Positions 51,663 to 60,678 of a DNA stretch of 64,000 nucleotides are shown one piece after another. Within the stretch, counting starts at the first letter, position 1. Every line of letters begins with the position of its first letter. This DNA comes from Domibacillus sp. PGB-M46 (GTDB lineage Bacteria; Bacillota; Bacilli; Bacillales; Domibacillaceae). The stretch spans positions 62,001 through 126,000 of the forward strand of contig NZ_JAKGCR010000007.1 in assembly GCF_022668875.1 (NCBI RefSeq), given 5' to 3'. Position numbers and translations under genes: made by a program. A model generated the notes under the pieces. It was given only the letters and a program-made list of their open reading frames with translations, was not told the DNA's origin and did not search any database.

Positions 51663-52439
51663 ATGAAAATTGCCTGTCTGCAAATGGATATAGCGTTTGG
51701 CGACCCGGAAGAAAATTACAGTCGGGCGGCAGACTTTTTAAAAAAAGCAAGCGAAGCCGGCTGCGAGCTGGCTGTGCTGCCAGAACTTTGGACAACCGGC
51801 TATGATTTAACGCGCCTGAATGAAATTGCGGACCGCGGAGCAGAGCGGGCCAAGCAGTTTTTAACAGAGGCAGCCCAAAAATACGGCATGCACATCGTCG
51901 GCGGCTCGGTTGCCAATGATACGGGCAGCGGTGTTAAAAATACAATGATTATCGTTGACAAAGACGGACGCCTCATTCATGAGTACAGCAAGCTGCACTT
52001 GTTCCGGCTTATGCATGAGGAAAAATATTTAATTGACGGCGAGGAAGATGGTTTGTTTGAGCTGGCCGGTGAAAAGATGGCTGGATTTATCTGCTATGAC
52101 ATTCGCTTCCCGGAATGGTTCCGTAAACAAGTTGTAAACGGCGCCCGTGTTTTATTCGTTCCTGCCGAATGGCCGCTCGCCCGTGTAGATCACTGGCGCA
52201 CACTGCTCACGGCGCGCGCAATTGAAAATCAGGCTTATGTGATCGCCTGTAACCGATCTGGTTCCGACCCTGACAATCAGTTTGCCGGGCATTCTATGAT
52301 TATCGGCCCGTGGGGTGAAGTGATTGCTGAAGCAGGCGAAGCGGAGGAAATGCTTATCGGTGAAATAGATTTTGGTGCGATTGATGAAATCCGCAGCCGC
52401 ATTCCTGTTTTCGAAGACAGAAGAACATCGTTTTATTAA
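51663..52439 (+). CDS. mtnU: Carbon-nitrogen hydrolase, omega-amidase type (MtnU-like)
   Basis: Nitrilase-superfamily amidase of 258 residues. The Glu-Lys-Cys triad is visible in VLPELWTTGYD, YSKLHLF and GFICYDIRFPE. It fits B. subtilis MtnU (YkrU), linked to removal of 2-oxo-4-methylthiobutyrate amide / alpha-ketoglutaramate in methionine salvage. The ATG at 51663 has ACGGAG about 9 bases upstream. A longer form from ATG 51597 has a strong AAGGAGG only 3 bases before it, so the start is not certain. An extended -10 TGTTACAAT at 51626-51634 supports the shorter start. Adjacent metA and the SAM riboswitch fit sulfur metabolism. Confidence 0.82.
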   Translation: MKIACLQMDIAFGDPEENYSRAADFLKKASEAGCELAVLPELWTTGYDLTRLNEIADRGAERAKQFLTEAAQKYGMHIVGGSVANDTGSGVKNTMIIVDKDGRLIHEYSKLHLFRLMHEEKYLIDGEEDGLFELAGEKMAGFICYDIRFPEWFRKQVVNGARVLFVPAEWPLARVDHWRTLLTARAIENQAYVIACNRSGSDPDNQFAGHSMIIGPWGEVIAEAGEAEEMLIGEIDFGAIDEIRSRIPVFEDRRTSFY

Positions 52440-52441
52440 GC

Positions 52442-52476
52442 AAAAAGCGCCGCTGGCACATGCCGGCAGCGCTTTT
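52442..52476. terminator. Terminator mtnU / metA
   Basis: AAAAGCGC and GCGCTTTT arms with an inner GCTGGC/GCCGGC stem, then TTTTTT. Converging genes flank it. Confidence 0.8.
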
Positions 52477-52542
52477 TTATGGAGCCAGGTATATTTTCTG
52501 CAAGCAAAAATCCGTCCATTATGCGTGGACGGTCTTGCTCTT

Positions 52543-53451
52543 TCATTTCCATTCGTATGGTGTTTCCTGGTAGACATAGTAGTTAAGCCAGTTTGAATAA
52601 AGCAAGTGAGCGTGAGAGCGCCATTTATTCGGCGGACGATTGGCAGGGTTGTTGCCTGGAAAGTAGTTTTCCGGCATGTCTATCTCAAGGCCTTTCGCAC
52701 AGTCACGCTCGTATTCTTCCGCGAGCGTAGTTGCATCGTATTCAAGATGTCCGGTAATCATAATATTCCGCGCATCTTTTGACATGATGAGCAGCGGGCC
52801 TGCTTCTGGGGAAGAAGCGAGCAAAATCAGTTCATCATTTGCCTCAATCGCTTCCTGGCTGACATCAGTGTGACGGGAAACCGGTGCCGAAAATACATCG
52901 TCAAACCCGCGCAGTAGTTTTACAGTCGGATCGGTGATTGCATGTTCGTACACACCAGAGCATTTTTTAGGCAGTTCAAACTTGCCGATGCCGTAATGGT
53001 GATACAGCGCTGCCTGTGCTCCCCAGCAAATATGCAAAGTAGACGTTACATTTGTTTTTGCCCAGTTCATAACGTCCTGCAGCTCCGCCCAGTAGCTGAC
53101 CGCTTCAAACTCCATCAGCTCAATCGGCGCTCCAGTAATAATCAAACCGTCATAACGGCGGCTTTTCGCTTCTTCAAGCGTAATATAAAATTGCTCGAGA
53201 TGGGATTTACTTACGTTTTTTGATTCATATGTTGCCGTATATAAAAACGAGACATTCACTTGAAGCGGCGTATTACCAAGCAGACGCAAAAGGTGAGCTT
53301 CTGTTTTTTCTTTTTCCGGCATCAAGTTCAGAATTAAAATATTAAGCGGGCGAATATCCTGCGTTCTGGCGCGATCCGCGTCCATGACGAATATATTTTC
53401 TCTTTCCAGCACTTCGCGTGCCGGCAGCTGATGCGGTATATTTATCGGCAT
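52543..53451 (-). CDS. metA: Homoserine O-acetyltransferase (MetA)
   Basis: First committed enzyme of methionine synthesis, 302 residues. The catalytic Cys142 ([15 protein letters not shown]), His235 and Glu237 (TGHLEYD) are at the family positions. Residue 111, which sets acyl-CoA choice, is Glu (TGAPIEL), as in acetyl-CoA-using Bacillus MetA; succinyl-specific enzymes have Gly here. The ATG has GGAGGAAC upstream. No S-box was found in its leader, which instead has a hairpin at 53492-53528. Confidence 0.94.
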   Translation of the reverse strand: MPINIPHQLPAREVLERENIFVMDADRARTQDIRPLNILILNLMPEKEKTEAHLLRLLGNTPLQVNVSFLYTATYESKNVSKSHLEQFYITLEEAKSRRYDGLIITGAPIELMEFEAVSYWAELQDVMNWAKTNVTSTLHICWGAQAALYHHYGIGKFELPKKCSGVYEHAITDPTVKLLRGFDDVFSAPVSRHTDVSQEAIEANDELILLASSPEAGPLLIMSKDARNIMITGHLEYDATTLAEEYERDCAKGLEIDMPENYFPGNNPANRPPNKWRSHAHLLYSNWLNYYVYQETPYEWK

Positions 53452-53491
53452 AATGTTCCTCCCTACAAGTCATAATGAATAAACAAACGAT

Positions 53492-53528
53492 ACAAGCAGC
53501 AGCCTAGCAGATGCTCCCTGCTCTTGTT
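53492..53528 (-). promoter_or_regulatory. Hairpin in metA leader
   Basis: ACAAG-C-AGCAG and CTGCTCTTGT arms in the 5' leader on the minus strand, about 40 bases before the ATG. No known riboswitch class was recognised. Confidence 0.35.
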
Positions 53529-53562
53529 TCTGAAATCATTATAGACACCTTTTTCAGAAAAA

Positions 53563-53612
53563 AACAACCGTCCCAAATCATTATTATAAAATAACAATAA
53601 AGAACGGTTGTT
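53563..53612 (-). terminator. Possible terminator of topB
   Basis: AACAACCGT pairs with ACGGTTGTT across a 32-base A/T-rich loop; A-run on the left gives the minus-strand U-tract. The large loop makes it less certain. Confidence 0.45.
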
Positions 53613-53615
53613 CGA

Positions 53616-55769
53616 TTATAGTTTTAAGTTTTTCAGTGCATCTGCCAGCGCCGTATTCACCGGCTCATCCTGGTTTTGTTTTTTCAGGTACTGATTCACA
53701 TCACGCTTTGTTGCCGCACCCTTGCCACTTTTTTGCTTTCTTTTTTCGAATGCAGACAGCTTTTCCCGGTGGCCGCATTTGCATACAAACAAGCGGCCTT
53801 CTCCTTCGCCCCGCATTTCCATTTTCTTGTGGCAGTTCGGGCAGCGGGCATTTGTTACACGGGCAACCTGCTTGCGGTAACCGCATTCGCGGTCCTGACA
53901 CACGTGCATTTTACCCTTTTTCCCGTTCACTTCAAGAAGCAGCTTGCCGCATTCAGGGCATTGCTTGCCGGTTACATTATCATGCTTGAACTTCGCATCG
54001 CTGTTTTTAATTTCATTTGTTACATTTTTGGCATAAGTGCGGATTTCCGCCATAAACGTCTCGAATTTCAGCTTTCCTTTCGCGATTTTCTCAAGCTTTT
54101 GCTCCCAGTCCCCTGTCAGTGCGGGCGTCTGCAGGTCTTTAGGAACAAGATCAAGCAGCTGCTTTCCTTTAGAAGTCACACGAATGTTTTGCCCCTGCTT
54201 TTCAATTAAAAACGTATTAAACAGCTTATCAATCACATCCGCGCGAGTCGCTACCGTTCCAAGCCCGCCTGTTTCGGTTAATGTTTTCTTCACGTCCTGG
54301 TCTACATTCATTACCTTCGATGGATTTTCCATAGCGGATAAAAGAGTGCCTTCATTAAAAAACGGCGGCGGCGTTGTTTCCCCTTCTGTCGGGATCAGCT
54401 TGCTTACCGGCAGCTGCTGATTTTTTTCAACAGCCGGCAGTGATGGCTCCGCGTCTTCATCCCGGCCATATACTTCCTTCCAGCCGGCAGACTTGACCAC
54501 GTTGCCTTTAACGGTGAAGGTTTCTCCGCCAATGCTGGCTTCAATGACCGTCTGCTCATACTCATATGGGGGGAGAAGCACAGCTAAAAAACGCTTTACG
54601 ACCAAATCGTAAATTTTCCGCTCTTTATCGCTCAGCTCATTGAGTATTGGCGGCTGTTCGGTTGGCACGATGGCATGGTGATCGCTTACTTTTGCATCGT
54701 TTATAACCGATTTGCCCGGCTGAATGCTACGGCGCAGCACTTTTGCCGCAAATGGTGTATACGGACGCACTTCTACTGCTTCCACCCGTTCTTTTAAGGT
54801 AGACACCATATCCTGCGGCAGGTAGCGTGAGTCTGTGCGCGGATACGTAACAAGCTTGTGTCGCTCATACAAATTTTGCATGGCATTCAGCGTTTCTTTC
54901 GCTGAGTAGCCAAACAGCTTATGCGCATCACGCTGCAGTTCCGTTAAATCATACAGCTCTGGGGCATATGATTTTTTCGCTGTTTTTTTCACATTCGTAA
55001 CTACTGCCTTGGCGCCTTCGATTGCCTCTATCCGTTCATTGCGTTTTTCCTTTGAAAACGTCCGGCTGTTTCCTTTTGCATCCTGCCACGTCAGTTTCAT
55101 ACCGCCTGCAGATGCCTGGATGCCATAGTAGCTCTTCGGCTGGAAATTCTTGATCTCCTCTTCCCGTTTGGCAATGATGGCAAGTGTTGGCGTTTGAACA
55201 CGTCCGCATGACAGCTGCGCATTGTACTTTGTTGTCAAAGCACGCGTCGCATTGATTCCGACAAGCCAGTCTGCTTCTGCCCGGGCAACGGCAGATCGAT
55301 ACAGGTTCTCGTATTCGCGGCCGTCACGAAGTTTTTGAAACCCTTCCTTGATCGCTTTATCCGTCACCGATGAAATCCATAAACGCTTCACCGGCTTTTT
55401 CGCATGGGCTTTGTCGATAATCCAGCGTGCGACCAGCTCTCCTTCACGTCCTGCATCAGTCGCAATGACGATGGTCGAGACATCTTTTCGCAGAAGCTGT
55501 GCTTTTACCGCATGAAACTGCTTGCTCGTATGGCGGATCACCACGGTTTTCAACGTATTTGGCATAAGCGGCAGATCCGCTATGTTCCACGTTTTATATT
55601 GATCGCCGTAGCCCTCCGGATCTGCGTGTGTTACAAGGTGGCCAAGCGCCCATGTGACAATATATTGGTTTCCTTCTAAAAATCCGTTCCCTTTTTTGCT
55701 GCATCCTAGAACGCGGGCAATATCACGGGCAACGGATGGTTTTTCTGCAAGTACAACGGTTTTGCTCAT
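53616..55769 (-). CDS. topB: DNA topoisomerase III
   Basis: Type IA topoisomerase of 717 residues that unlinks DNA intermediates. TOPRIM motifs (VLAEKPSVARDIARVLG; IATDAGREGELVARWI) are followed by the catalytic Tyr309 in VTYPRTDSRYL. The C-terminus carries two zinc-ribbon-like C..C clusters (CPECG...CQDRECG; CPNCHKK...CKCG). The ATG follows AGGAAGG. The basic tail (about 665-717) is usual in the Bacillus family. It is monocistronic. Confidence 0.94.
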   Translation of the reverse strand: MSKTVVLAEKPSVARDIARVLGCSKKGNGFLEGNQYIVTWALGHLVTHADPEGYGDQYKTWNIADLPLMPNTLKTVVIRHTSKQFHAVKAQLLRKDVSTIVIATDAGREGELVARWIIDKAHAKKPVKRLWISSVTDKAIKEGFQKLRDGREYENLYRSAVARAEADWLVGINATRALTTKYNAQLSCGRVQTPTLAIIAKREEEIKNFQPKSYYGIQASAGGMKLTWQDAKGNSRTFSKEKRNERIEAIEGAKAVVTNVKKTAKKSYAPELYDLTELQRDAHKLFGYSAKETLNAMQNLYERHKLVTYPRTDSRYLPQDMVSTLKERVEAVEVRPYTPFAAKVLRRSIQPGKSVINDAKVSDHHAIVPTEQPPILNELSDKERKIYDLVVKRFLAVLLPPYEYEQTVIEASIGGETFTVKGNVVKSAGWKEVYGRDEDAEPSLPAVEKNQQLPVSKLIPTEGETTPPPFFNEGTLLSAMENPSKVMNVDQDVKKTLTETGGLGTVATRADVIDKLFNTFLIEKQGQNIRVTSKGKQLLDLVPKDLQTPALTGDWEQKLEKIAKGKLKFETFMAEIRTYAKNVTNEIKNSDAKFKHDNVTGKQCPECGKLLLEVNGKKGKMHVCQDRECGYRKQVARVTNARCPNCHKKMEMRGEGEGRLFVCKCGHREKLSAFEKRKQKSGKGAATKRDVNQYLKKQNQDEPVNTALADALKNLKL

Positions 55770-55906
55770 ATAACCATCCTTCCTATTGGTGCACTATTTC
55801 TATTATATCACACACTTAAAAATTATTCTGAAATAACAACTAGAAAAAGGACAAGAGTTAGCGCATATAAGTAAAAGGGAAAAGAACGAAAAAAGGAGGC
55901 GATTTT

Positions 55907-56620
55907 GTGCGAATTTTTTGGCTTAATTTAATTGGATTTCTTGTCGTTGTGGCCGTAAACAGCCTGGCAAACGCTATCCCCCTTAATAGACAGACGACCA
56001 GCGAAATTTCCGACAAAATAAACGTTCTTTTCACACCGGCCGGCTATGTATTTTCGATTTGGGGATTCATTTATTTCCTGCTGATTATTTGGCTGCTTCG
56101 AGGCTTCAAACCATCTCATATTGATCGGAAGGTTCATGTGCCCTTTTTATTCAGCTGTGCTTTTAATGCAACATGGATTTTTCTTTGGCACTATGAGTTT
56201 TTTGTACTTAGTACGCTGGTGATCATCGCCCTGCTCGTTTCACTTATCATCATTTATTCACGCATAAAAAGAGAACACTTTTCTTTTTGGGACCGGTTTC
56301 CATTTTCGGTTTATCTCGGCTGGGTCAGCGTGGCTGTAATGGCTAATATAAGCTATACCTTAACGTATTATGAATGGAGCGGCTTTGGTCTTTCTGCTGC
56401 CATCTGGACGATTCTTCTGATTGTTTTAGCTTCTGTACTGGCTGTGACGTTCCGCTTTGCACACCGGGATCCCGTGTATCCGCTTGTGTTTGTTTGGGCC
56501 TTCTCTGGCATCGCAGTCCGAAACTGGACAGATGAACCTTTTATCGCCTTTACAGCCGTCGGAGCTGCTTTAATCGTTTTTCTCTCTTCTCTCTTCTCCC
56601 GCAAAAAAATAGTATACTGA
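55907..56620 (+). CDS. Tryptophan-rich TspO-like membrane protein
   Basis: A 237-residue protein with about seven hydrophobic segments, of the TspO/MBR-related tryptophan-rich sensory family. The segment LFTPAGYVFSIWGFIYFLL (about 41-59) resembles the TspO first-helix pattern; NATWIFLWHYE and YLGWVSVAVMANISYTL follow. Start is GTG with AAAGGAGGCG just upstream. It is 25 bases from the next gene, with GAGGAGG for that gene, so the two are co-expressed. Ligand unknown. Confidence 0.78.
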   Translation: MRIFWLNLIGFLVVVAVNSLANAIPLNRQTTSEISDKINVLFTPAGYVFSIWGFIYFLLIIWLLRGFKPSHIDRKVHVPFLFSCAFNATWIFLWHYEFFVLSTLVIIALLVSLIIIYSRIKREHFSFWDRFPFSVYLGWVSVAVMANISYTLTYYEWSGFGLSAAIWTILLIVLASVLAVTFRFAHRDPVYPLVFVWAFSGIAVRNWTDEPFIAFTAVGAALIVFLSSLFSRKKIVY

Positions 56621-56645
56621 AAGAAAAAGAAGAGGAGGAATACCC

Positions 56646-58823
56646 ATGTTTGCGCAAAAAAAAGGCGACATCCCTTATTTACTTGGCCTCATTTTTTTCT
56701 TTGCTGCCATTATTTATTTTTTCGCCGCCAACTGGCCCGGGCTTGACCGTCCGGTAAAAATCGGTTTAAGCATATCGATTTTGCTTCTTTGTGCCATACT
56801 GGCTTTTTTATACCGAAGAAGCCGCACATTTGCGTATCTCGGCAACTGGTGGCTGCTGCTGTCGGTTGTTGCGTTTGCGGTCGCCGCCGCGCTCATTGGC
56901 CAGATGTATAATTCACATGCGGATTCATACGTGCTATTTTTTGTTACACTGATTCCTGCCGTTCTCCTGGCCGCCTTTACCCGTTACCGGCCGCTGTACT
57001 GGCTCGCATTTTTACTGTTTGAGCTCACCTTCTGGCTGAAGCTGTATCCAACCGGTGCCTTTATTACCTACACGGATGGCGAGCAGCTGCTCATTTATTT
57101 AGGGGCCATTCTTTTGCACGGAGCGATTTATGTTTTCTGGCGCAAACTCCAGGAAGAAAAGCTTTCGTTTATATCTCTGGTTATCATGCAGGGGTGCGCG
57201 GTTTATTTGCTCGATACGCATATGCTTTATGATACGCTTGCAGGCAATATGGATTACCGTGCCGTTTTTCTGCTGCTTCATGCTGCGTATATTGTATTTA
57301 TCGTTTTGTTTTGGAGAGCGTTTATCGGCTCACAAAAAAGCCATCCATTTGAATTAGGCGTTCACCTTTTGTTTTTCGGATTATACGTGGTTCCAAATGT
57401 GTTTTACATGACCTATCAGCTGCTTGGAGAATTTATTTTTTACACGGGTTTTCCGATGCTGCTTTTACTTTTTGCTTTTAGTATTATCGGCCTTCGAAAA
57501 ATTGCTTCTTCCGGCAGCATGCATGATCATAAATGGAGACGGTATACGATTACTTTTTTCACAGGAGCCCTGGCATTCATCGGTACACTGATTGCCGTGT
57601 TTTCTCTGAGCTCGTTTGTCGGCATGCTTTTCGGGTTCAGCGGAAACTTTTCGCTCAGCTTTCTCGTTCTCGCCCTTCTTTGCACGGCTGCAGGCCTGGC
57701 TGTAAAAAAAGAATCGTGGCTGGTGGTCCGTCTCACACTTCAAATTACCGGACTTATCTTTTTGTTTTCTTATCTCGTGTCCGAATGGGACCGTACCTGG
57801 ACAGCTTTTCTCCTTGCGGTTCCGCTCGTGCTGCTGACTGTACTGCTTTTTAAACGAAATGAATCCATTCTTTATTATATATCAGCAAACGCTGTGCTTC
57901 TGTATGGCATTTTACGCCTGCTGACTGAAAATGATGTATCGCTTTCTGTCAGCACGTGGGTGTTATTCTCGGCTGCTGCAGGAAATGCGGTCGTGTTTCT
58001 TTCTTTCAAAGAGCAGCCTGTCGGCATGTCTGGTTTTTGGCTGTCCCTTCTCTTTATGCTTTACTCGCTGACTGAAAAAGGCTGGGACTCTCTTTTTCTT
58101 CATGCCGTGTTTCTTTTATATATTTTCTGGCACCTTTTTAAGCCTGCTTCGGAAAGAAGGCTGTACCGCTGGCCGGTCTGGGCAGCTTTTATCGCCTTTT
58201 TTATCTGGAAATACTATGAGTACGCCTGGCTGCTTTTGCACAAGTCGCTTTCTTTTTTACTGATCAGCCTGCTGTTTTTCGTCCTTTGGTTCATCTGGGG
58301 AAGAAAACACACTGTCCCGGTTCCCGTCAAAAAATGGAGTGCTGGCCTGTTTGCAGTGGTGCTTATACTCCAATCTGCATTTTTAATCACGACTGCCTGG
58401 CAGAAAGAACAGCTTCTTCAAAAAGGAGAAGTGGCTGCGCTGGAGCTTGCTCCTGTGGACCCTCGCTCCCTTATTCAAGGAGACTATGTTCAGCTTGGCT
58501 ACACCATCGGCACAGTGTACAGCGATCAATTTTATAACAGCGCCACAGCTCCTCCGGAAGGAAAAATCAATGTGTCCTTAAAGCCTACTTCAGAGTTTAT
58601 ATCCTATAACGGAAAACAGATTCCAGTCTATCAAGCAGAAACGTTTACGCACCAGCAGCCAGACGGCCTGTTTATAAAAGGTTCCGGGCGGTATGGCACA
58701 TTAACCCTCGGTATTGAGCATTTCTTTATCCCTGAAAATACAGGAACAAAGTGGGAACAAAAAACACATGCGATTATCCGCATCGCTGAAAATGGAGATG
58801 CCCTTTTAGAAACCATTCACTAA
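56646..58823 (+). CDS. Large DUF2157/GDYXXLXY membrane protein
   Basis: A 725-residue integral membrane protein with about 18 hydrophobic segments. The N-terminus (about 1-320) fits DUF2157 (QKKGDIPYLLGLIFFFAAII; RSRTFAYLGNWWLLLSVV). The C-terminal about 180 residues hold the GDYXXLXY domain, shown by RSLIQGDYVQLGYTIG (about 614-629). In many genomes the two domains are separate genes; here they are one chain. GAGGAGGAATACC precedes the ATG. Function unknown; it may be an envelope assembly or stress protein. Confidence 0.75.
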   Translation: MFAQKKGDIPYLLGLIFFFAAIIYFFAANWPGLDRPVKIGLSISILLLCAILAFLYRRSRTFAYLGNWWLLLSVVAFAVAAALIGQMYNSHADSYVLFFVTLIPAVLLAAFTRYRPLYWLAFLLFELTFWLKLYPTGAFITYTDGEQLLIYLGAILLHGAIYVFWRKLQEEKLSFISLVIMQGCAVYLLDTHMLYDTLAGNMDYRAVFLLLHAAYIVFIVLFWRAFIGSQKSHPFELGVHLLFFGLYVVPNVFYMTYQLLGEFIFYTGFPMLLLLFAFSIIGLRKIASSGSMHDHKWRRYTITFFTGALAFIGTLIAVFSLSSFVGMLFGFSGNFSLSFLVLALLCTAAGLAVKKESWLVVRLTLQITGLIFLFSYLVSEWDRTWTAFLLAVPLVLLTVLLFKRNESILYYISANAVLLYGILRLLTENDVSLSVSTWVLFSAAAGNAVVFLSFKEQPVGMSGFWLSLLFMLYSLTEKGWDSLFLHAVFLLYIFWHLFKPASERRLYRWPVWAAFIAFFIWKYYEYAWLLLHKSLSFLLISLLFFVLWFIWGRKHTVPVPVKKWSAGLFAVVLILQSAFLITTAWQKEQLLQKGEVAALELAPVDPRSLIQGDYVQLGYTIGTVYSDQFYNSATAPPEGKINVSLKPTSEFISYNGKQIPVYQAETFTHQQPDGLFIKGSGRYGTLTLGIEHFFIPENTGTKWEQKTHAIIRIAENGDALLETIH

Positions 58824-58856
58824 AAAACAGCCCGATTTCTTTCGTGCTGTGAGACT

Positions 58857-59157
58857 GTAGACAATTGATATGGATGAGCGTGCACATGAATAGGGTAGGA
58901 TCGGCGGGATCCAGGCAGCTTCGCCTTCCCGCCGCCAAATGGCTTGCGGCGGGATTGTACAGAGCTCATAAGGTCGTATCTTGCTGTTTAAAAAAGAGAA
59001 AAGGTCTATTCAGTCCTTGCTTATGGATCTGCACAACACCAGTGAAGCCTGCCGGACGAAGACTCCTGCGGGGAAGTACAGTGAGCCGGGAGACCCGCAG
59101 GCGCAGCCGAGGAGGCTCCCGCACTGTCCTAAGAAGCGCAAAGTCCGGCAGGCTTCA
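58857..59157. repeat. Intergenic repeat element, copy 2
   Basis: Starts GTAGACAAT and follows copy 1 (8084) through TGATATGGATGA, GTGCACATGAAT and the region around GTTTAAAAAAGAGAAAA. The nested block 59043-59157 has the same 14-bp ends and the same 115-bp size as in copy 1, about nine bases in ten alike by eye. A TTTGTCTAC right end is not found, so the copy is truncated or diverged. It fills most of the 572-base gap; 59160-59395 holds the next gene's control region. Confidence 0.78.
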
Positions 59158-59282
59158 TTTATCGGCTTTCATACAAATAGCTTACATCCCTTGCGTATAA
59201 AAAAATGAAAGGATACCCCAAAAATAGTTATATCCCTCTGTATTCCGATTATCCAACTTCTTTCGGGCTACTTTTGTCATGA

Positions 59283-59354
59283 AACTGTAATATGAAATAC
59301 ATAAAACTGTAACTTATTATCCGGAATTTTCTGATATATTTACATCAACTTACA
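59283..59354. promoter_or_regulatory. Direct repeats upstream of NlpC/P60 gene
   Basis: AACTGTAA occurs twice, 22 bases apart (59283, 59305), and TTTACA-N4-CTTACA lies at 59339-59354. The spacing suits a response regulator that binds one face of DNA. The pattern is near, but not exactly, the WalR or PhoP box. Confidence 0.35.
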
Positions 59355-59395
59355 TGTAACCGTTTAGCAGCGGCCATCAGACCGGAGGGACTAGC

Positions 59396-59845
59396 GTGAA
59401 AAAAGGATTATGGATCTTCCTTAGCATTTGTTTCATTATGTTCGGCGGCCTTTTGCCCGCTCAGCAAACGAATGCAGCTTACAACGCCAAGGCGGCAATC
59501 GTTGAGGCAAAGGAGCATATTGGCACACCATATCAATTTGGCGGTACAACACCGGCAGGCTTTGACTGCTCGGGATTTATTCAATACGTACATAAACAAA
59601 CCGGCTATTCACTGCCGCGTACAGCAGCCGACATGTACAAAAAAGGACAGGCTGTTTCTAAAGCCAACATGGAGCCAGGTGACCTTATGTTTTTTACAAC
59701 ATACAAAAAGGGTGCTTCCCACGTAGGCATTTACCTTGGCAATAATCAATTTATTCATGCTTCCTCCTCAAAAGGAGTTTCGGTTGATAAAACGTCTAAC
59801 CCTTATTGGAGCAAGCGGTATATCGGTTCTAAAACACTAGATTAA
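59396..59845 (+). CDS. Secreted NlpC/P60 peptidoglycan endopeptidase
   Basis: A 149-residue exported enzyme. The signal peptide (about 1-27, ending TNAAYN) is followed directly by one NlpC/P60 domain with catalytic Cys in GFDCSGFIQYV, His in ASHVGIYLG, and FIHASSSKG. It should cut gamma-D-Glu-meso-DAP or a similar peptide bond in the wall. Start is GTG with GGAGGGA upstream. Unlike LytE-type enzymes it has no LysM or SH3 wall-binding part, so it may act near its release site or with partners. It has its own terminator. Confidence 0.9.
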   Translation: MKKGLWIFLSICFIMFGGLLPAQQTNAAYNAKAAIVEAKEHIGTPYQFGGTTPAGFDCSGFIQYVHKQTGYSLPRTAADMYKKGQAVSKANMEPGDLMFFTTYKKGASHVGIYLGNNQFIHASSSKGVSVDKTSNPYWSKRYIGSKTLD

Positions 59846-59852
59846 TAGCTCA

Positions 59853-59887
59853 AACGCCCGTCGTTGATCCTATCAGCGGCGGGCGTT
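59853..59887 (+). terminator. Terminator of NlpC/P60 gene
   Basis: AACGCCCG...CGGGCGTT with an inner CG/TGAT-ATCA/CG stem, then TTTTTT. Confidence 0.85.
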
Positions 59888-59981
59888 TTTTCGTAATAAA
59901 AATGTCATAAAAGCACAGACTTTTTTATAATACTTATGGAATAAACAAGAAAACAGTTATGCCATCAGGAGACTTACGGTT

Positions 59982-60631
59982 ATGAAAAGCACGGTTACAT
60001 GGCAGCTTGGCATTATCTTTATCGGCACTATTATCGCAATGCTCATTATCACTTCTGTTGCTGCTTATAAAACCGCTTATGACAAATTATATGAAGCTGC
60101 CGGAATTGAAGCATATGGCTGTGCCAATATTACAGCCGGCTTGGCTACAGAAGACACCATGCGTGCCGTCCTAAAAGGAGACAAAGCAGAAGCTCAAGCT
60201 CTCGGCACTCAGTTAAACTGGACTACTGGCCATAAAGCTATCTTTGAAACATAATATATTATTGATCAAACCGGAATCCTTTTGGCGCTGGACGATCATT
60301 TAAAGGACAAAGTCTTTAACGTTGGGGACTCTTTTTATATTGATGGGGAAGCGATATCCCCATTGATCCAAACAAGTTATCCTGCCTACTCTAAAGCGTG
60401 CGAGTACGAAGGCATGAGCCGCTTGTCAGGCTATGCACCTGTTTATGTGAACGGGGAAATTGCGGCTGTCAGCGTAACATTGTATCCGGGCGGACGTCGG
60501 ATGTTGTGAAAAACGGTATTTTAATCAGCTTGATTCCGATGGCTCTCACTTCTATTGCCATTGAATCCCTGGCGGACCGGTCTGTTCAAACAAACTTAGT
60601 GGCTGGAAAATTAAACGGCATTGTCGCTTAG
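59982..60631 (+). pseudogene. Broken sensor gene (MCP/histidine-kinase-like input domain)
   Basis: The remains of a membrane sensor. An N-terminal helix (TWQLGIIFIGTIIAMLIITS) precedes an extracellular Cache-like domain. An in-frame TAA at 60252 interrupts it, and the same frame resumes at once as YIIDQTGILLALDD, the normal Cache continuation. A frameshift near 60485-60500 then moves the frame by one base; from there VVKNGILISLIPMALTSIAI (probable second helix) runs to a stop at 60629. No HAMP, kinase or methyl-accepting domain follows, so the output half is missing. The first frame gives 90 residues, which could still be made. The terminator at 60645 follows. Confidence 0.75.
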
Positions 60632-60644
60632 TTCCGCCTTTTAA

Positions 60645-60678
60645 AAAAGAGTCTGCGAAAATTTTCGCAGACTCTTTT
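60645..60678. terminator. Terminator between broken sensor and CNNM gene
   Basis: AAAAGAGTCTGCGAAAA and TTTTCGCAGACTCTTTT, a perfect 17-bp palindrome usable on both strands. Confidence 0.85.

Noticed and set aside
53676-54209. 177-codon plus-strand open frame in topB
   Set aside because: Antisense to the zinc-ribbon part of topB; phenylalanine/cysteine-rich shadow.
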